Assembly (NCBI GenBank): GCA_964404895.1 | Contig: CAYOLV010000003.1 | Span: forward strand, 62,001-126,000 | Direction: 5' to 3' | DNA: 64,000 nucleotides | Source: JBGSUZ01 sp964404895 | GTDB lineage: Bacteria > Bacillota > Clostridia > Peptostreptococcales > Acidaminobacteraceae | Part shown: piece by piece, positions 26,704 to 35,068 of the stretch | Position numbering within the stretch: position 1 is the stretch's first letter | How the letters are laid out: the number at the start of each line of letters is the position of its first letter | The notes under the pieces: generated by a model | The model's database searches: none | The model's input: only the letters and a program-made list of their open reading frames with translations | Told to the model about the DNA's origin: nothing | Translations under genes and position numbers: made by a program

Positions 26704-27396
26704 ATGAAACAGCTTAAAGTTCTCATTGTAGACGATGAAGAAATGGTCAGAAAACTGATCGCAAAAGTACTTTCCAACGATGGCATGCTCACTTATCAAG
26801 CAGAGAACGGCAAAAGGGCATTAGAAATGATTACAAAATACCAATTTGATTTGGTACTCTTGGACATTGGCCTGCCCGACCTCAGCGGATATGAAGTCGC
26901 AGAAACCATCCGAAAAAAGGACTTACAGCTTCCAACCATTTTTCTCAGTGGTAAAACCGAAGAGTCCGATATTATCAAAGCTTTGGACGCTGGTGCAGAC
27001 AGCTATATTACCAAGCCCTTTAGCCCTTCTATGCTAAGTGCTCAGGTAAAATCAAAGATTAAGCGCAGACGCGAAATTTCTTATATCCCAGTAGACAAGA
27101 ATTACCTCGTCCGTGGCCCGTATAAGCTCGACTTAAAGACTTACCAATTCTACAAAAAAGATTTGGAAATCAAATTGACTTCCAAAGAATTAAAACTCAT
27201 TAAGTTTTTCATGGAAAATCCCAATCAAGTTTTTTCTAAAGAGGAGCTTTACCATCACGTCTGGCAAGGTACGGACACAGACGACAACAGCATTACCGTC
27301 TATGTCAAATACCTGCGCAATAAAATTGAAGACGAACCGAGCAAGCCAAAATATTTGAAAACAGTATGGGGAATCGGATACCAATTTACTGTATAA
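26704..27396 (+). CDS. OmpR/PhoB-type response regulator
   Basis: A 230-residue regulator. The receiver domain has VDDEE at 10-14, phospho-acceptor Asp54 in LVLLDIGLPDLSG and Lys in YITKPFSPSML. A winged-helix DNA-binding domain occupies about residues 130-230, with LTSKELKLIKFFMENPN, SITVYVKYLRNKIE and the C-terminal TVWGIGYQF. It starts 11 bases after the hybrid kinase with AAAGGAG upstream, so the two form a pair. Likely targets are its own region and the divergent citrate operon, since repeated elements lie in the shared intergenic gap. Confidence 0.92.
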   Translation: MKQLKVLIVDDEEMVRKLIAKVLSNDGMLTYQAENGKRALEMITKYQFDLVLLDIGLPDLSGYEVAETIRKKDLQLPTIFLSGKTEESDIIKALDAGADSYITKPFSPSMLSAQVKSKIKRRREISYIPVDKNYLVRGPYKLDLKTYQFYKKDLEIKLTSKELKLIKFFMENPNQVFSKEELYHHVWQGTDTDDNSITVYVKYLRNKIEDEPSKPKYLKTVWGIGYQFTV

Positions 27397-27424
27397 CAGG
27401 GCACTTTTAGGAAGGAGCATGCTA

Positions 27425-29155
27425 ATGAAACTGATCACCAATCTAAGCATCAGAAAAAAAATTGCATTTACCAATCTCATCGCAGCAATTTTAATTATTG
27501 CCGTGGGAGCGACTGGCTATTTCTTCATTAATCGATCATCCAACACTTTAGATGATATGTATAAAAATAAATTGCTTGGAATCAGCTATATCGGTGAAGC
27601 TGAGACTTTGACAGCAAAAAACAGTGCGGCATTATTTGAAATTATTTCTTCTCAAAATACCAGTCGAATTCAATCCTTAAAAAATGAACTTAGGATCAAT
27701 CAAGAGCAACTGACCAATACCTTACAAAGAATTAAAACACTTCAACTGGATGATCGAGAAAAAGGACTTCTAGAAGCAGTTAATGCAGACCTTGCCAAAA
27801 CCAATGAATTGACCGAGAAAGTCATTCAATTGGCCGTGAATAATCAAAATGCTGAAGCCTATGCCCTCTTTCAAAAAGAGCAAAGCAGTGTCAACAAGAA
27901 GCTTAATGAAAACTTGAAATCCTTGTCTGACGCCCGTAAAATAAGTGCTGCAAAGGCTCAGAAAGAAAATGTGGCAGAAATGAATACAGCTACCAAAATC
28001 AGCATGGGATTAATTCTCTTTGCACTGGTGATTGGCTTTATCGTTTCTAAGTTTATTGGCCGAATGATCAGCTTCCCGCTTATTGCCATGTCAAAATACA
28101 TGCGTTTAGTGGCCGAAGGGGATTTAAGTGAAGACAGTCTTTCTATTGTAACAGCTACAAAGCTTCATAAAGATGAAATCGGCGACTTAGCTTCAAATGT
28201 CATGATTATGAGAGAAAAGTTACATGGTTTGATTGGAAAAGTCTCTGACTCCACTTCCAATATTGCCTCTTCTGCAGAAGAGTTAACCGCTAACTCAGAA
28301 CAAACTTCTGCTGGCATTGACGATATTGCCCAATCGGTTATGGTAATTGCCGAAAGTACAGATCACCAGTTGTCTTCGGTTACAGAAACTTCTAATGCCC
28401 TAGGCGATATCTCTGCTAGAATTCAAGAAACGGCTGCCAATACCCATGAAGCTGCTGAAGTTGCCATCAAAACAAAGGAAGCGACAGTTAATGGTGAAAA
28501 AGCTGTAGCAGCAACACGGGAGCAGATGTACAACATCGAAAAAACCGTGAATGGCTTGGAAAAAATGGTAAGAGTTTTACAAACCCGTTCTCAAGAAATT
28601 GAAGGCTTTGTTGGTGCCATTGTAGGTATTTCTGACCAAACCAACCTTTTAGCCCTCAATGCTGCGATTGAAGCTGCTAGAGCAGGTGAACACGGTCGCG
28701 GTTTTGCAGTCGTTGCCGATGAAGTTCGTAAATTGGCGGAAGAGTCTCAAAAATCTGCCTTGAATATTACCACATTAATTTCTCAAATTCAGAACGACAC
28801 CAATCAAGCAGTTGACGCTATGGTTGAAGGTTCTGAGCAAGTTAAATATGGTCTCAAGGTTGTAGATAATGCAGGTGCCTCTTTCACGACTATTGCTCAA
28901 TATGTTGAAGAAATCACTGAACAAGTCTCCAACATTTCCAGAGCTACTCAAGAAATGGCAGACGGCAGTCAACGCGCGGTTGACGTTATGCATTCTCTCA
29001 GCATTATCAGCCAAGAAGTTACCGACCAGTCTCAAAACATTTCTGCAAGTGTTGAACAACAAAGCGCTTCAATGCAGGAAGTTGCCCATTCTTCTGAGAA
29101 CCTCGCCTTCATTTCTGAAGGGTTGCAAACTCAGATTTTACAATTTAAGTTATAA
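27425..29155 (+). CDS. Methyl-accepting chemotaxis protein in the sensor operon
   Basis: A 576-residue chemoreceptor with the same layout as the one at 2831: TM1 about 10-30, a four-helix-bundle sensor, TM2 about 188-208, HAMP, then a signalling hairpin with ISDQTNLLALNAAIEAARAG and GRGFAVVADEVRKLAEESQ. ATG 27425 lies seven bases after GGAG; the ATG two codons earlier is too close to it. It follows the response regulator by about 28 bases and so belongs to the kinase-regulator operon. This suggests that taxis and gene control answer related signals (inference). A strong terminator follows. Confidence 0.93.
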   Translation: MKLITNLSIRKKIAFTNLIAAILIIAVGATGYFFINRSSNTLDDMYKNKLLGISYIGEAETLTAKNSAALFEIISSQNTSRIQSLKNELRINQEQLTNTLQRIKTLQLDDREKGLLEAVNADLAKTNELTEKVIQLAVNNQNAEAYALFQKEQSSVNKKLNENLKSLSDARKISAAKAQKENVAEMNTATKISMGLILFALVIGFIVSKFIGRMISFPLIAMSKYMRLVAEGDLSEDSLSIVTATKLHKDEIGDLASNVMIMREKLHGLIGKVSDSTSNIASSAEELTANSEQTSAGIDDIAQSVMVIAESTDHQLSSVTETSNALGDISARIQETAANTHEAAEVAIKTKEATVNGEKAVAATREQMYNIEKTVNGLEKMVRVLQTRSQEIEGFVGAIVGISDQTNLLALNAAIEAARAGEHGRGFAVVADEVRKLAEESQKSALNITTLISQIQNDTNQAVDAMVEGSEQVKYGLKVVDNAGASFTTIAQYVEEITEQVSNISRATQEMADGSQRAVDVMHSLSIISQEVTDQSQNISASVEQQSASMQEVAHSSENLAFISEGLQTQILQFKL

Positions 29156-29165
29156 GGAAAACTAA

Positions 29166-29220
29166 CAACCCGCCGAAAGAAATGTCACTGGCTTCAAAGG
29201 GACATTTCCTCAGCGGGTTG
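29166..29220 (+). other. Long imperfect hairpin after the chemoreceptor gene
   Basis: AACCCGC pairs with GCGGGTT. An inner GAAATGTC/GACATTTC pair extends the structure across 55 bases. Only a weak U-run follows, so it probably stabilises the transcript end ahead of the stronger terminator at 29262. Confidence 0.45.
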
Positions 29221-29261
29221 TGTTCTGACTGAACAAAGTTTAGTCAGAAGTTTCCTAAATA

Positions 29262-29297
29262 AAACACCCTCTAGCGATGAGTTGCTAGAGGGTGTTT
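29262..29297 (+). terminator. Strong intrinsic terminator of the sensor/chemoreceptor operon
   Basis: A perfect 14-bp stem AAACACCCTCTAGC/GCTAGAGGGTGTTT has an 8-base loop and runs into TTTTT on the plus strand. The A-run on the other side could let it work in both directions. Confidence 0.88.
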
Positions 29298-29395
29298 TTG
29301 AGGAATGCTTTATACAAATCCAGAAAAAGCTTTTGCTAACTCATTGAAGGTGGCCTCTCCTTTGAATCACTCTAACTGGAATCGATAACGAATAT

Positions 29396-29773
29396 TTATT
29401 TTTGACAGCAACGAGGGCCATCTTTTTTTTGACAACAGGATTGAGGTTCACAAGGCATTTTTTCTTCGTCTGAGTAGTCTGCACAAAGTTTGTAGCAGCC
29501 ACCTTGAATTTTTAACACCTTCCCATTGACCAAACTCTCTGCTAATGATTTTCTGGCTTCATCATAAATCCGTTGTACTGTGGATCTTGCAACGCCCATC
29601 ATTTCAGCTGCTTGATCTTGTGTTAAGCCGATTAAATCCATCATACGGATGACTTCAAAAGCTTCGACACTCATGGTCACTTCACCCTTAAAAGGATCGA
29701 TATTGCCCACAGGACCAAAGGTATCATTTTCTGGCAATTCGCATACACGTCTAAATTTTCTTGGTCTGACCAT
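29396..29773 (-). CDS. DUF134 (UPF0251) helix-turn-helix protein with cysteine-rich tail
   Basis: A 125-residue protein. It opens MVRPRKFRRVCELPE, then has TMSVEAFEVIRMMDLIGLTQ and the HTH-like QDQAAEMMGVARSTVQRIYD, all typical of the UPF0251/DUF134 family. The family is often found with iron-molybdenum-cofactor-biosynthesis-like (NifX-like) proteins, though none is nearby here. The C-terminus is Cys-rich (CEPQSCCQKK, then CCQK), suggesting metal or redox sensing; this is inference. The site TAGGAGGCG precedes the ATG. Targets are unknown. Confidence 0.85.
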   Translation of the reverse strand: MVRPRKFRRVCELPENDTFGPVGNIDPFKGEVTMSVEAFEVIRMMDLIGLTQDQAAEMMGVARSTVQRIYDEARKSLAESLVNGKVLKIQGGCYKLCADYSDEEKMPCEPQSCCQKKDGPRCCQK

Positions 29774-29958
29774 GACGCCTCCTAATTTCCAAATATACCC
29801 TTTGTGAACAAATACCCAATTGAATTTTAATCTGATTTTGGTCTTTTGTCAATGTAAAACAGCTAGGGGCTTTGGTGAAATAGAAGTTATTGTTAAGGTA
29901 TTTCTATTGCAACTGGGCAGACAATAGTTGCATATACTCATCAACTCAAGGATAACGC

Positions 29959-29994
29959 AAATGTGCTATCGGAATAAATTCTGATAGCACATTT
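29959..29994. terminator. Bidirectional-looking hairpin after the small membrane protein gene
   Basis: A perfect 12-bp stem AAATGTGCTATC/GATAGCACATTT has a 12-base loop. It is immediately downstream of the minus-strand gene ending at 29999, but the longer T-run is on the plus side. Confidence 0.6.
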
Positions 29995-29998
29995 TTGA

Positions 29999-30217
29999 CT
30001 ATTTAAAATTAGGAAAAGCCTTATGAATAATTATCATGACAATCATACCAAGGTAATAGGATGTAGCACATAGAAGACCTATAAGCGTTTTTGTTTTGTG
30101 ATCTTCGATGTTGACATACATATTAAATAAATCACTGCTGAAAATGAAATAAATTATGCCTCCAAGAGCCAGGATTACAAAAACTAAGAGAGCGTTGACT
30201 TTAGATGTTTTTGACAT
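29999..30217 (-). CDS. Small two-helix membrane protein, unknown function
   Basis: A 72-residue protein with two hydrophobic segments: NALLVFVILALGGIIYFIF (about 8-26) and a C-terminal LLCATSYYLGMIVMIIIH (about 48-65). They flank a polar loop, NIEDHKTKTL. A ribosome binding site (AAGGAGAA) precedes the ATG. It is enclosed by hairpins on both sides and so is probably a single-gene transcript. I recognise no family. It lies next to the RADAR-like block but separated by a hairpin, so a link is unproven. Confidence 0.55.
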   Translation of the reverse strand: MSKTSKVNALLVFVILALGGIIYFIFSSDLFNMYVNIEDHKTKTLIGLLCATSYYLGMIVMIIIHKAFPNFK

Positions 30218-30234
30218 TTGTATTCTCCTTATTT

Positions 30235-30269
30235 AAATCCCTTAGTCTATTTAAAAGACTAAGGGATTT
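30235..30269 (+). terminator. Hairpin with T-run on the plus strand
   Basis: A perfect 14-bp stem AAATCCCTTAGTCT/AGACTAAGGGATTT has a 7-base loop and is followed by TTTTTG on the plus strand. On the minus strand it lies between the RdrB-like gene and the 72-residue gene and would insulate them. No intact plus-strand gene precedes it. Confidence 0.6.
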
Positions 30270-30415
30270 TTGTTTACAACAATATATTATGGTTAATGCG
30301 TGTGTTTTACAACCCGAATTGATTCGGGCTAAGCCAAGCTATAATACCTTTATAAAATAGCTATTCTAACGAACACGAGGAGGAAATAATATTTTAAAAT
30401 TTGAAGTTGTTCTCT

Positions 30416-33136
30416 TTATACTAAATTCTTTACAGTAAGTCTAAAGCTTTGCTGAATGCCCATGTTTCTCACTCGGTCTAGCCAATCATAAATCATTTCT
30501 TGATTATAAACTGGCTTTCCCTCAGAATCTTTACTTTTTTGCAATGCCAGTGCCATAATAGCATATTCATTTTCCAAATATGTTCCAAAGACCCCTTGAT
30601 CGTCTGTGTTAATGGATACAAAGAGCTGCGGACATTTTTCAATAGCTTCAGCATTATATGTTAGACCTAAGTTATAGAAGTTTACAATTGGGTGCTTGTC
30701 ATAGCGCTTGAAAGAGCCAATTAAATAATTGGAACTTGGGTTACACTCTATGCCAATACCTTTTTGGCGTAGGTCTAACTGCATCGCTTTTTGAATGGCT
30801 GATGCGACATTCATATAGTCTTTAGAAACCACAACACTACAACGTTCTGAGCCTTTAATTCTGACTTCCGGACTATAATGATAACTATGACAGATTTTTA
30901 AAACAGTCTTATCCTCTCTTATTTGCTTCCCATCTACAATTGTACTGTTGAGTGCATGATTAGCCCAATGTCCAATATTTGTCAACCCTTGACACTTTCC
31001 TTCAGTTTTATAACATTCAGGATTATCCCCTCTAAGGAGCCAAGCTCTGCTATAAGCATCATTTGTAATGGTTTCTCCTATATCATATACCTCATCACAA
31101 AATCGCCTAAATTCTGAACGCAATTTTTCTAAAACAAAAATGTCTGTAGGAATTCTGTAGTCCATAATTTTTTTCATCATCCATGCAAGATTATCAATGT
31201 AGTCTTGTTTTGGTAACACGATGGTACAACGTTTGCATGCATACCATTCCTTCACATCTATGCCTAAAGCCAGACCATGACCAATTCTGTCACCATACCG
31301 CATTTCATTAAACAACACAGCTTCATCAATGGCACGCATGCCATCAACTGGGTCTAAGTAATCTTCCCCTGCATGGTAAGTGACACGAATTGTAGGCAAT
31401 TGTTGAATCATTTTTGTTAGCGGAGCATATGCAACTTGCAACATACTTAAATTTCGAGTTGCTCTGATTGCATGTGCAAAGACTTCCGGCCTACATCCCA
31501 CCTCATTTGAACAGGCGTCGATGCCGTATATCCTGAAAGCCGCATAATTTCTATAATAGCGACTTTGCTCTATTTGCCTGAATGTATTTTCACTTTTCAT
31601 TCGAATTTTATAATTCCTTGGTCTGATTTTTAGACGACGTTCTTCATCCGTCTTCAACTTCTTTAGTTTGTTAATTGCCTCTGTGTCTTTTCCCTTAGCC
31701 ATATGGATAACATAAAATAAAGGGTTTTCCTCTAACGACAATCCTCTGGGATGCCTTAAATCATAAATAAACTGAGTATATTTAGCACTTATCAATCCAT
31801 AGCTAAATAATCGATCTCCACTTTCAATAACTTCATCAACTCTTTTAATTGAGTTACAAAGTGAATATGCATCCCTTTTTGGCGTTACACGTGCCTCAAG
31901 ACTCACTATGTTCTGATCTTTGTAAGATGAAGCAACCGCCATATACGTCAGAGCTTCCATATACATGGGTTCAGACTCAATGAACTTATCCTTTCGATCC
32001 TGATAATCTGAGAAATACATAAACCCATGTCGCTCATTGACTTGTACTATTTCTGCACGAAAATAAGCCTTAATCAATAAGTAAATATAGAAAACATCTT
32101 CATCGCATTTAGACTCAGAGTTACTATGAGCTTTATAAATATTTGTAAAGCAGTCATATAATAATTTTCTCTCGCTTGCCAAAAATAGATTATGATTAAA
32201 GTTATTATTTGCTATTGCATTGCTGAGTGCATAATCTGGTCGCCCAACAGTCTTTGAGCTAAATAAAAACCCTTTTAATAATCTATGACTCCTGATTATG
32301 CTTGCATACTTCCCATATTCTATCTTTAGTATACTTTCAGGCAACATGAGTAAGCGGTACAATTCTTTCTTATCCATGTGAGTCTTTATTCCATTAAGTC
32401 TTTCAAATAAGAATAGCCGAATTAAAGCAGCCCTTTTGACTAGTGTTTCCAATGTATCGGCATTGAGTAAAGCTTCATCTGTATAGTATTGTCTGCTTTC
32501 CAAATGATTCTTCCCAATCCCCGAATTGGCATACTCCTGATTTCTTCCAACTGGTCTATTCATAAGGCTTAACCAATTCAACTGAAAGTATGGACCAGAG
32601 CCATATAAATGAAAATGATTCTCTGCCATGCCTTTTTTGAGCATATTATGAAGTCTTATGTTGTCGCTTTTAATAACAGGCTCCCAAGTAAAGTTTGATC
32701 GTGTAATGCCTCTTTTCAAGTCTTGATCTGCTAAAAATGCACATACTAGAGTGTCTTGATCCACTCGATGTGACAGCATGCGCCATCTTAACATTGATTC
32801 AAACCTGCAGTACGGCTTTTCGTCTCGCTCTATCAACACTTCCCTACCAAAGTCACGAATGTGTTTAAAAGGACCACTTAGATTTCTGTCCATATGATGA
32901 TTAGTCTTTGAAAATGCTTGTTCTACACCCCAATGAACAATTTCTTCTCGTTCATCTTTAGATGAGTTTGAAAAGCAGTCTTGCAGATGATGGTTGATCT
33001 CTGAACTCATTTTTTCTATAAAACTACGACGCATGTACCCACAGTTTATTTTGTTTTCGTTTGAGAGTTTGTCAATCATACTATTTGGTGACATGCGGCT
33101 GAAGAATGTGTCTATCCAGTCACGTTGGGTATTCAT
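30416..33136 (-). CDS. RADAR-type adenosine deaminase (RdrB-like)
   Basis: A 906-residue protein with the full catalytic set of the adenosine deaminase fold spread over a very long chain. Visible motifs are HFH at 174-176 (zinc), HAGED at 588-592 (catalytic Glu), RIGHG at 617-621 (His), IECNPSSN at 797-804 and INTDDQGVFGTYLENEY at about 842-858 (paired Asp). Ordinary adenosine deaminases are ~350 residues; the insert of about 400 residues between the first and second motifs is the feature of RdrB. That enzyme of the RADAR phage-defence system deaminates adenine nucleotides or RNA. Its ATG overlaps the stop of the preceding gene (ATGA), coupling it to the ATPase half. Functional assignment is by motif and neighbourhood. 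Confidence 0.82.
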   Translation of the reverse strand: MNTQRDWIDTFFSRMSPNSMIDKLSNENKINCGYMRRSFIEKMSSEINHHLQDCFSNSSKDEREEIVHWGVEQAFSKTNHHMDRNLSGPFKHIRDFGREVLIERDEKPYCRFESMLRWRMLSHRVDQDTLVCAFLADQDLKRGITRSNFTWEPVIKSDNIRLHNMLKKGMAENHFHLYGSGPYFQLNWLSLMNRPVGRNQEYANSGIGKNHLESRQYYTDEALLNADTLETLVKRAALIRLFLFERLNGIKTHMDKKELYRLLMLPESILKIEYGKYASIIRSHRLLKGFLFSSKTVGRPDYALSNAIANNNFNHNLFLASERKLLYDCFTNIYKAHSNSESKCDEDVFYIYLLIKAYFRAEIVQVNERHGFMYFSDYQDRKDKFIESEPMYMEALTYMAVASSYKDQNIVSLEARVTPKRDAYSLCNSIKRVDEVIESGDRLFSYGLISAKYTQFIYDLRHPRGLSLEENPLFYVIHMAKGKDTEAINKLKKLKTDEERRLKIRPRNYKIRMKSENTFRQIEQSRYYRNYAAFRIYGIDACSNEVGCRPEVFAHAIRATRNLSMLQVAYAPLTKMIQQLPTIRVTYHAGEDYLDPVDGMRAIDEAVLFNEMRYGDRIGHGLALGIDVKEWYACKRCTIVLPKQDYIDNLAWMMKKIMDYRIPTDIFVLEKLRSEFRRFCDEVYDIGETITNDAYSRAWLLRGDNPECYKTEGKCQGLTNIGHWANHALNSTIVDGKQIREDKTVLKICHSYHYSPEVRIKGSERCSVVVSKDYMNVASAIQKAMQLDLRQKGIGIECNPSSNYLIGSFKRYDKHPIVNFYNLGLTYNAEAIEKCPQLFVSINTDDQGVFGTYLENEYAIMALALQKSKDSEGKPVYNQEMIYDWLDRVRNMGIQQSFRLTVKNLV

Positions 33137-35064
33137 TTGTCGGAGTCCTTAGAGTTATTAGATTCAATTTCTTTTTTTCTTTTGTCTAAGTATTTATCAA
33201 TTATATCAAGTAGTTTATTTACATTATCAATACCTTTTTTTCTATCCGAACCTGACACGTTGTTACTAAGGAAGATTATAATATCATCATAATTCCCCTC
33301 TTCCTTTATCAGTTTGAAATCTTCATCTTTTCCAAATAATCTATTGATTTCTTCAATATCCGTTTTAATGCTCTTCCATAATATTCTTTTTGTTTCTGGC
33401 TTACACACCTCTTTATTTTTTGCCACCAAGGCTTTTCCATTTTCAATATTAAGCGCAGTTTCATCCGGAAAATTAAACAAGTAATACTTAAGTAACTTAA
33501 AAATATCCTCTACATTCTTAAAAGAATTAAGGTGATTTTTAAGTGAAGATATTTCAATGTTGCCAGTGCTCACAACGTTATTTTTAATTATTAACTCTTC
33601 AAAAATATCTTTAACACCATTATAAAAACCAGTGTCTGTACCTTTATCATTTTTAAATCGACTAATTGCGTCTTCTTTTTTTAGTCTATACTTACTGATA
33701 GAGTTTCTCATTGAACTATCTGAAAGAAATTTTAAAAACTCAAATGACGAATATGGTAGGATCTCAAAACAATTTTCTTTGCGTAGCTTTATCCACGCTG
33801 AAATAAACTCTTTGTCTGTCGTATTTAAAGATTTATCCCATAAGTTTTGCATTTTCTCAGTGTCCATCATTATGTCAATGACTTTTTGTACTTCATATTC
33901 CACACCAGATTCACCTACAAAATTGATAGTCCCATCATTCTCTAACTCTAGGTCGTTACTAATATGTTCAAGCAAAGTTATCTCAATTAACCTTCTTAGA
34001 TTTAAAACCTTATAGAAAAAACCGCTAGGTGCAAAAGTATATAATCCTTGCTTAAAGTAAACTGCCCGTTCATAAAACTTTTTACCTAAAGTTATTCCAT
34101 CACCTTTTGCCGTTGTGGCATGATATCCATTGTAGATAAACATATATGCAAACACCAAGCTAATGATTCGTGCAATTTTAGTTGGTACTATATTGTCATC
34201 AGTATCTTTTTCGATTTCTTCCCACTGTTTTAAATCTTCCCTTACTTCTGTATTAATATCTTTTAAAGCAATCACTCCAGAACTCAAATTCACTTCTAGG
34301 TTTTCAAGATTAAGTGGAATATTAGCTCCTTTTGATTTATCTTTATGATATAAACCATACGTTCTATTTTCTACATATGAGAACTCCATCACTTTCCCAT
34401 TAAACAAGTTATGAATGCCTTCATTTTCTTTATTGATATAAATTAGTTCAAAACTAACGATACTATAGGCTATTCCAACAGCCGAAAGCATATTTTGATA
34501 CTCTTTTTGCATATCAAGTTGGTTCATAGCGTCAAAAATGTTTGCAAGACTCACATTGTAACTAGGCGTATCATTAGTCACTTTGTAGTTATCATTTACA
34601 TCATTTTTTGCATCAGAAACTAGCGTTTTGGGAATGCTCTCTTGCATTTCTTCAACATATTTCATCAATTTAAAATACAACAGTTTGTTTTTACTTTCAA
34701 CAGGTTCTGCCATAAACTGCATTAAATCTTCCTGGTGTTTCTTTGAAAGATTTTGCATTGCCCATGTGTCTAAAAAATAGTGTTTAAATATATTTAAGTT
34801 CTTATTTAACTGTGCTTTTTTTTCAACTATTTTATTCTTTTCGTTGATGACAGACTTTAAGCTTTTTAGCATCAACATTAAATTTTGGTACTCACGTAAA
34901 TTGTCAGGCATTAGTGGATGCATGCCTTTTTCAGGCTTTAGGAAAATAAGCCCTGTTTTTATGTAAATTAGGCTAAGTAATGCTTCTTGACCATTATTAA
35001 ATGTAGTATCGTGCTCACCTGAACCTGAAAATAACTCTAGATTTTCAATTTTCACTTTCTTCAT
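33133..35064 (-). CDS. C-terminal part of a RADAR RdrA-like ATPase (separate ORF)
   Basis: A 643-residue, Lys/Asn/Ile-rich protein with no P-loop. It opens MKKVKIENLELFSGSG, followed by EALLSLIYIKTGLIFLKPE. Near residues 360-395 it has KFYERAVYFKQGLYTFAP and VLNLRRLIEITLLEH. It begins four bases after the stop of the P-loop ORF, in the next frame, with its own GGAGGA eight bases before the ATG. Added to that ORF it gives about 970 residues, near the ~900 of RdrA. I therefore read it as the helical C-terminal region of a split RdrA. It is translationally coupled to the deaminase gene downstream. On its own it matches nothing I recognise. Confidence 0.65.
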   Translation of the reverse strand: MKKVKIENLELFSGSGEHDTTFNNGQEALLSLIYIKTGLIFLKPEKGMHPLMPDNLREYQNLMLMLKSLKSVINEKNKIVEKKAQLNKNLNIFKHYFLDTWAMQNLSKKHQEDLMQFMAEPVESKNKLLYFKLMKYVEEMQESIPKTLVSDAKNDVNDNYKVTNDTPSYNVSLANIFDAMNQLDMQKEYQNMLSAVGIAYSIVSFELIYINKENEGIHNLFNGKVMEFSYVENRTYGLYHKDKSKGANIPLNLENLEVNLSSGVIALKDINTEVREDLKQWEEIEKDTDDNIVPTKIARIISLVFAYMFIYNGYHATTAKGDGITLGKKFYERAVYFKQGLYTFAPSGFFYKVLNLRRLIEITLLEHISNDLELENDGTINFVGESGVEYEVQKVIDIMMDTEKMQNLWDKSLNTTDKEFISAWIKLRKENCFEILPYSSFEFLKFLSDSSMRNSISKYRLKKEDAISRFKNDKGTDTGFYNGVKDIFEELIIKNNVVSTGNIEISSLKNHLNSFKNVEDIFKLLKYYLFNFPDETALNIENGKALVAKNKEVCKPETKRILWKSIKTDIEEINRLFGKDEDFKLIKEEGNYDDIIIFLSNNVSGSDRKKGIDNVNKLLDIIDKYLDKRKKEIESNNSKDSDK

Positions 35065-35068
35065 ATTC

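Noticed and set aside
29999..30217. Small membrane protein considered as a RADAR accessory subunit
   Set aside because: It is separated from the deaminase gene by about 200 bases and a hairpin, is only 72 residues long and resembles no known RADAR accessory protein.
33632..34015. 127-residue plus-strand ORF within the RADAR-like block
   Set aside because: It is antisense to the long minus-strand frame, has no ribosome binding site and has hydrophobic shadow composition typical of AT-rich antisense.
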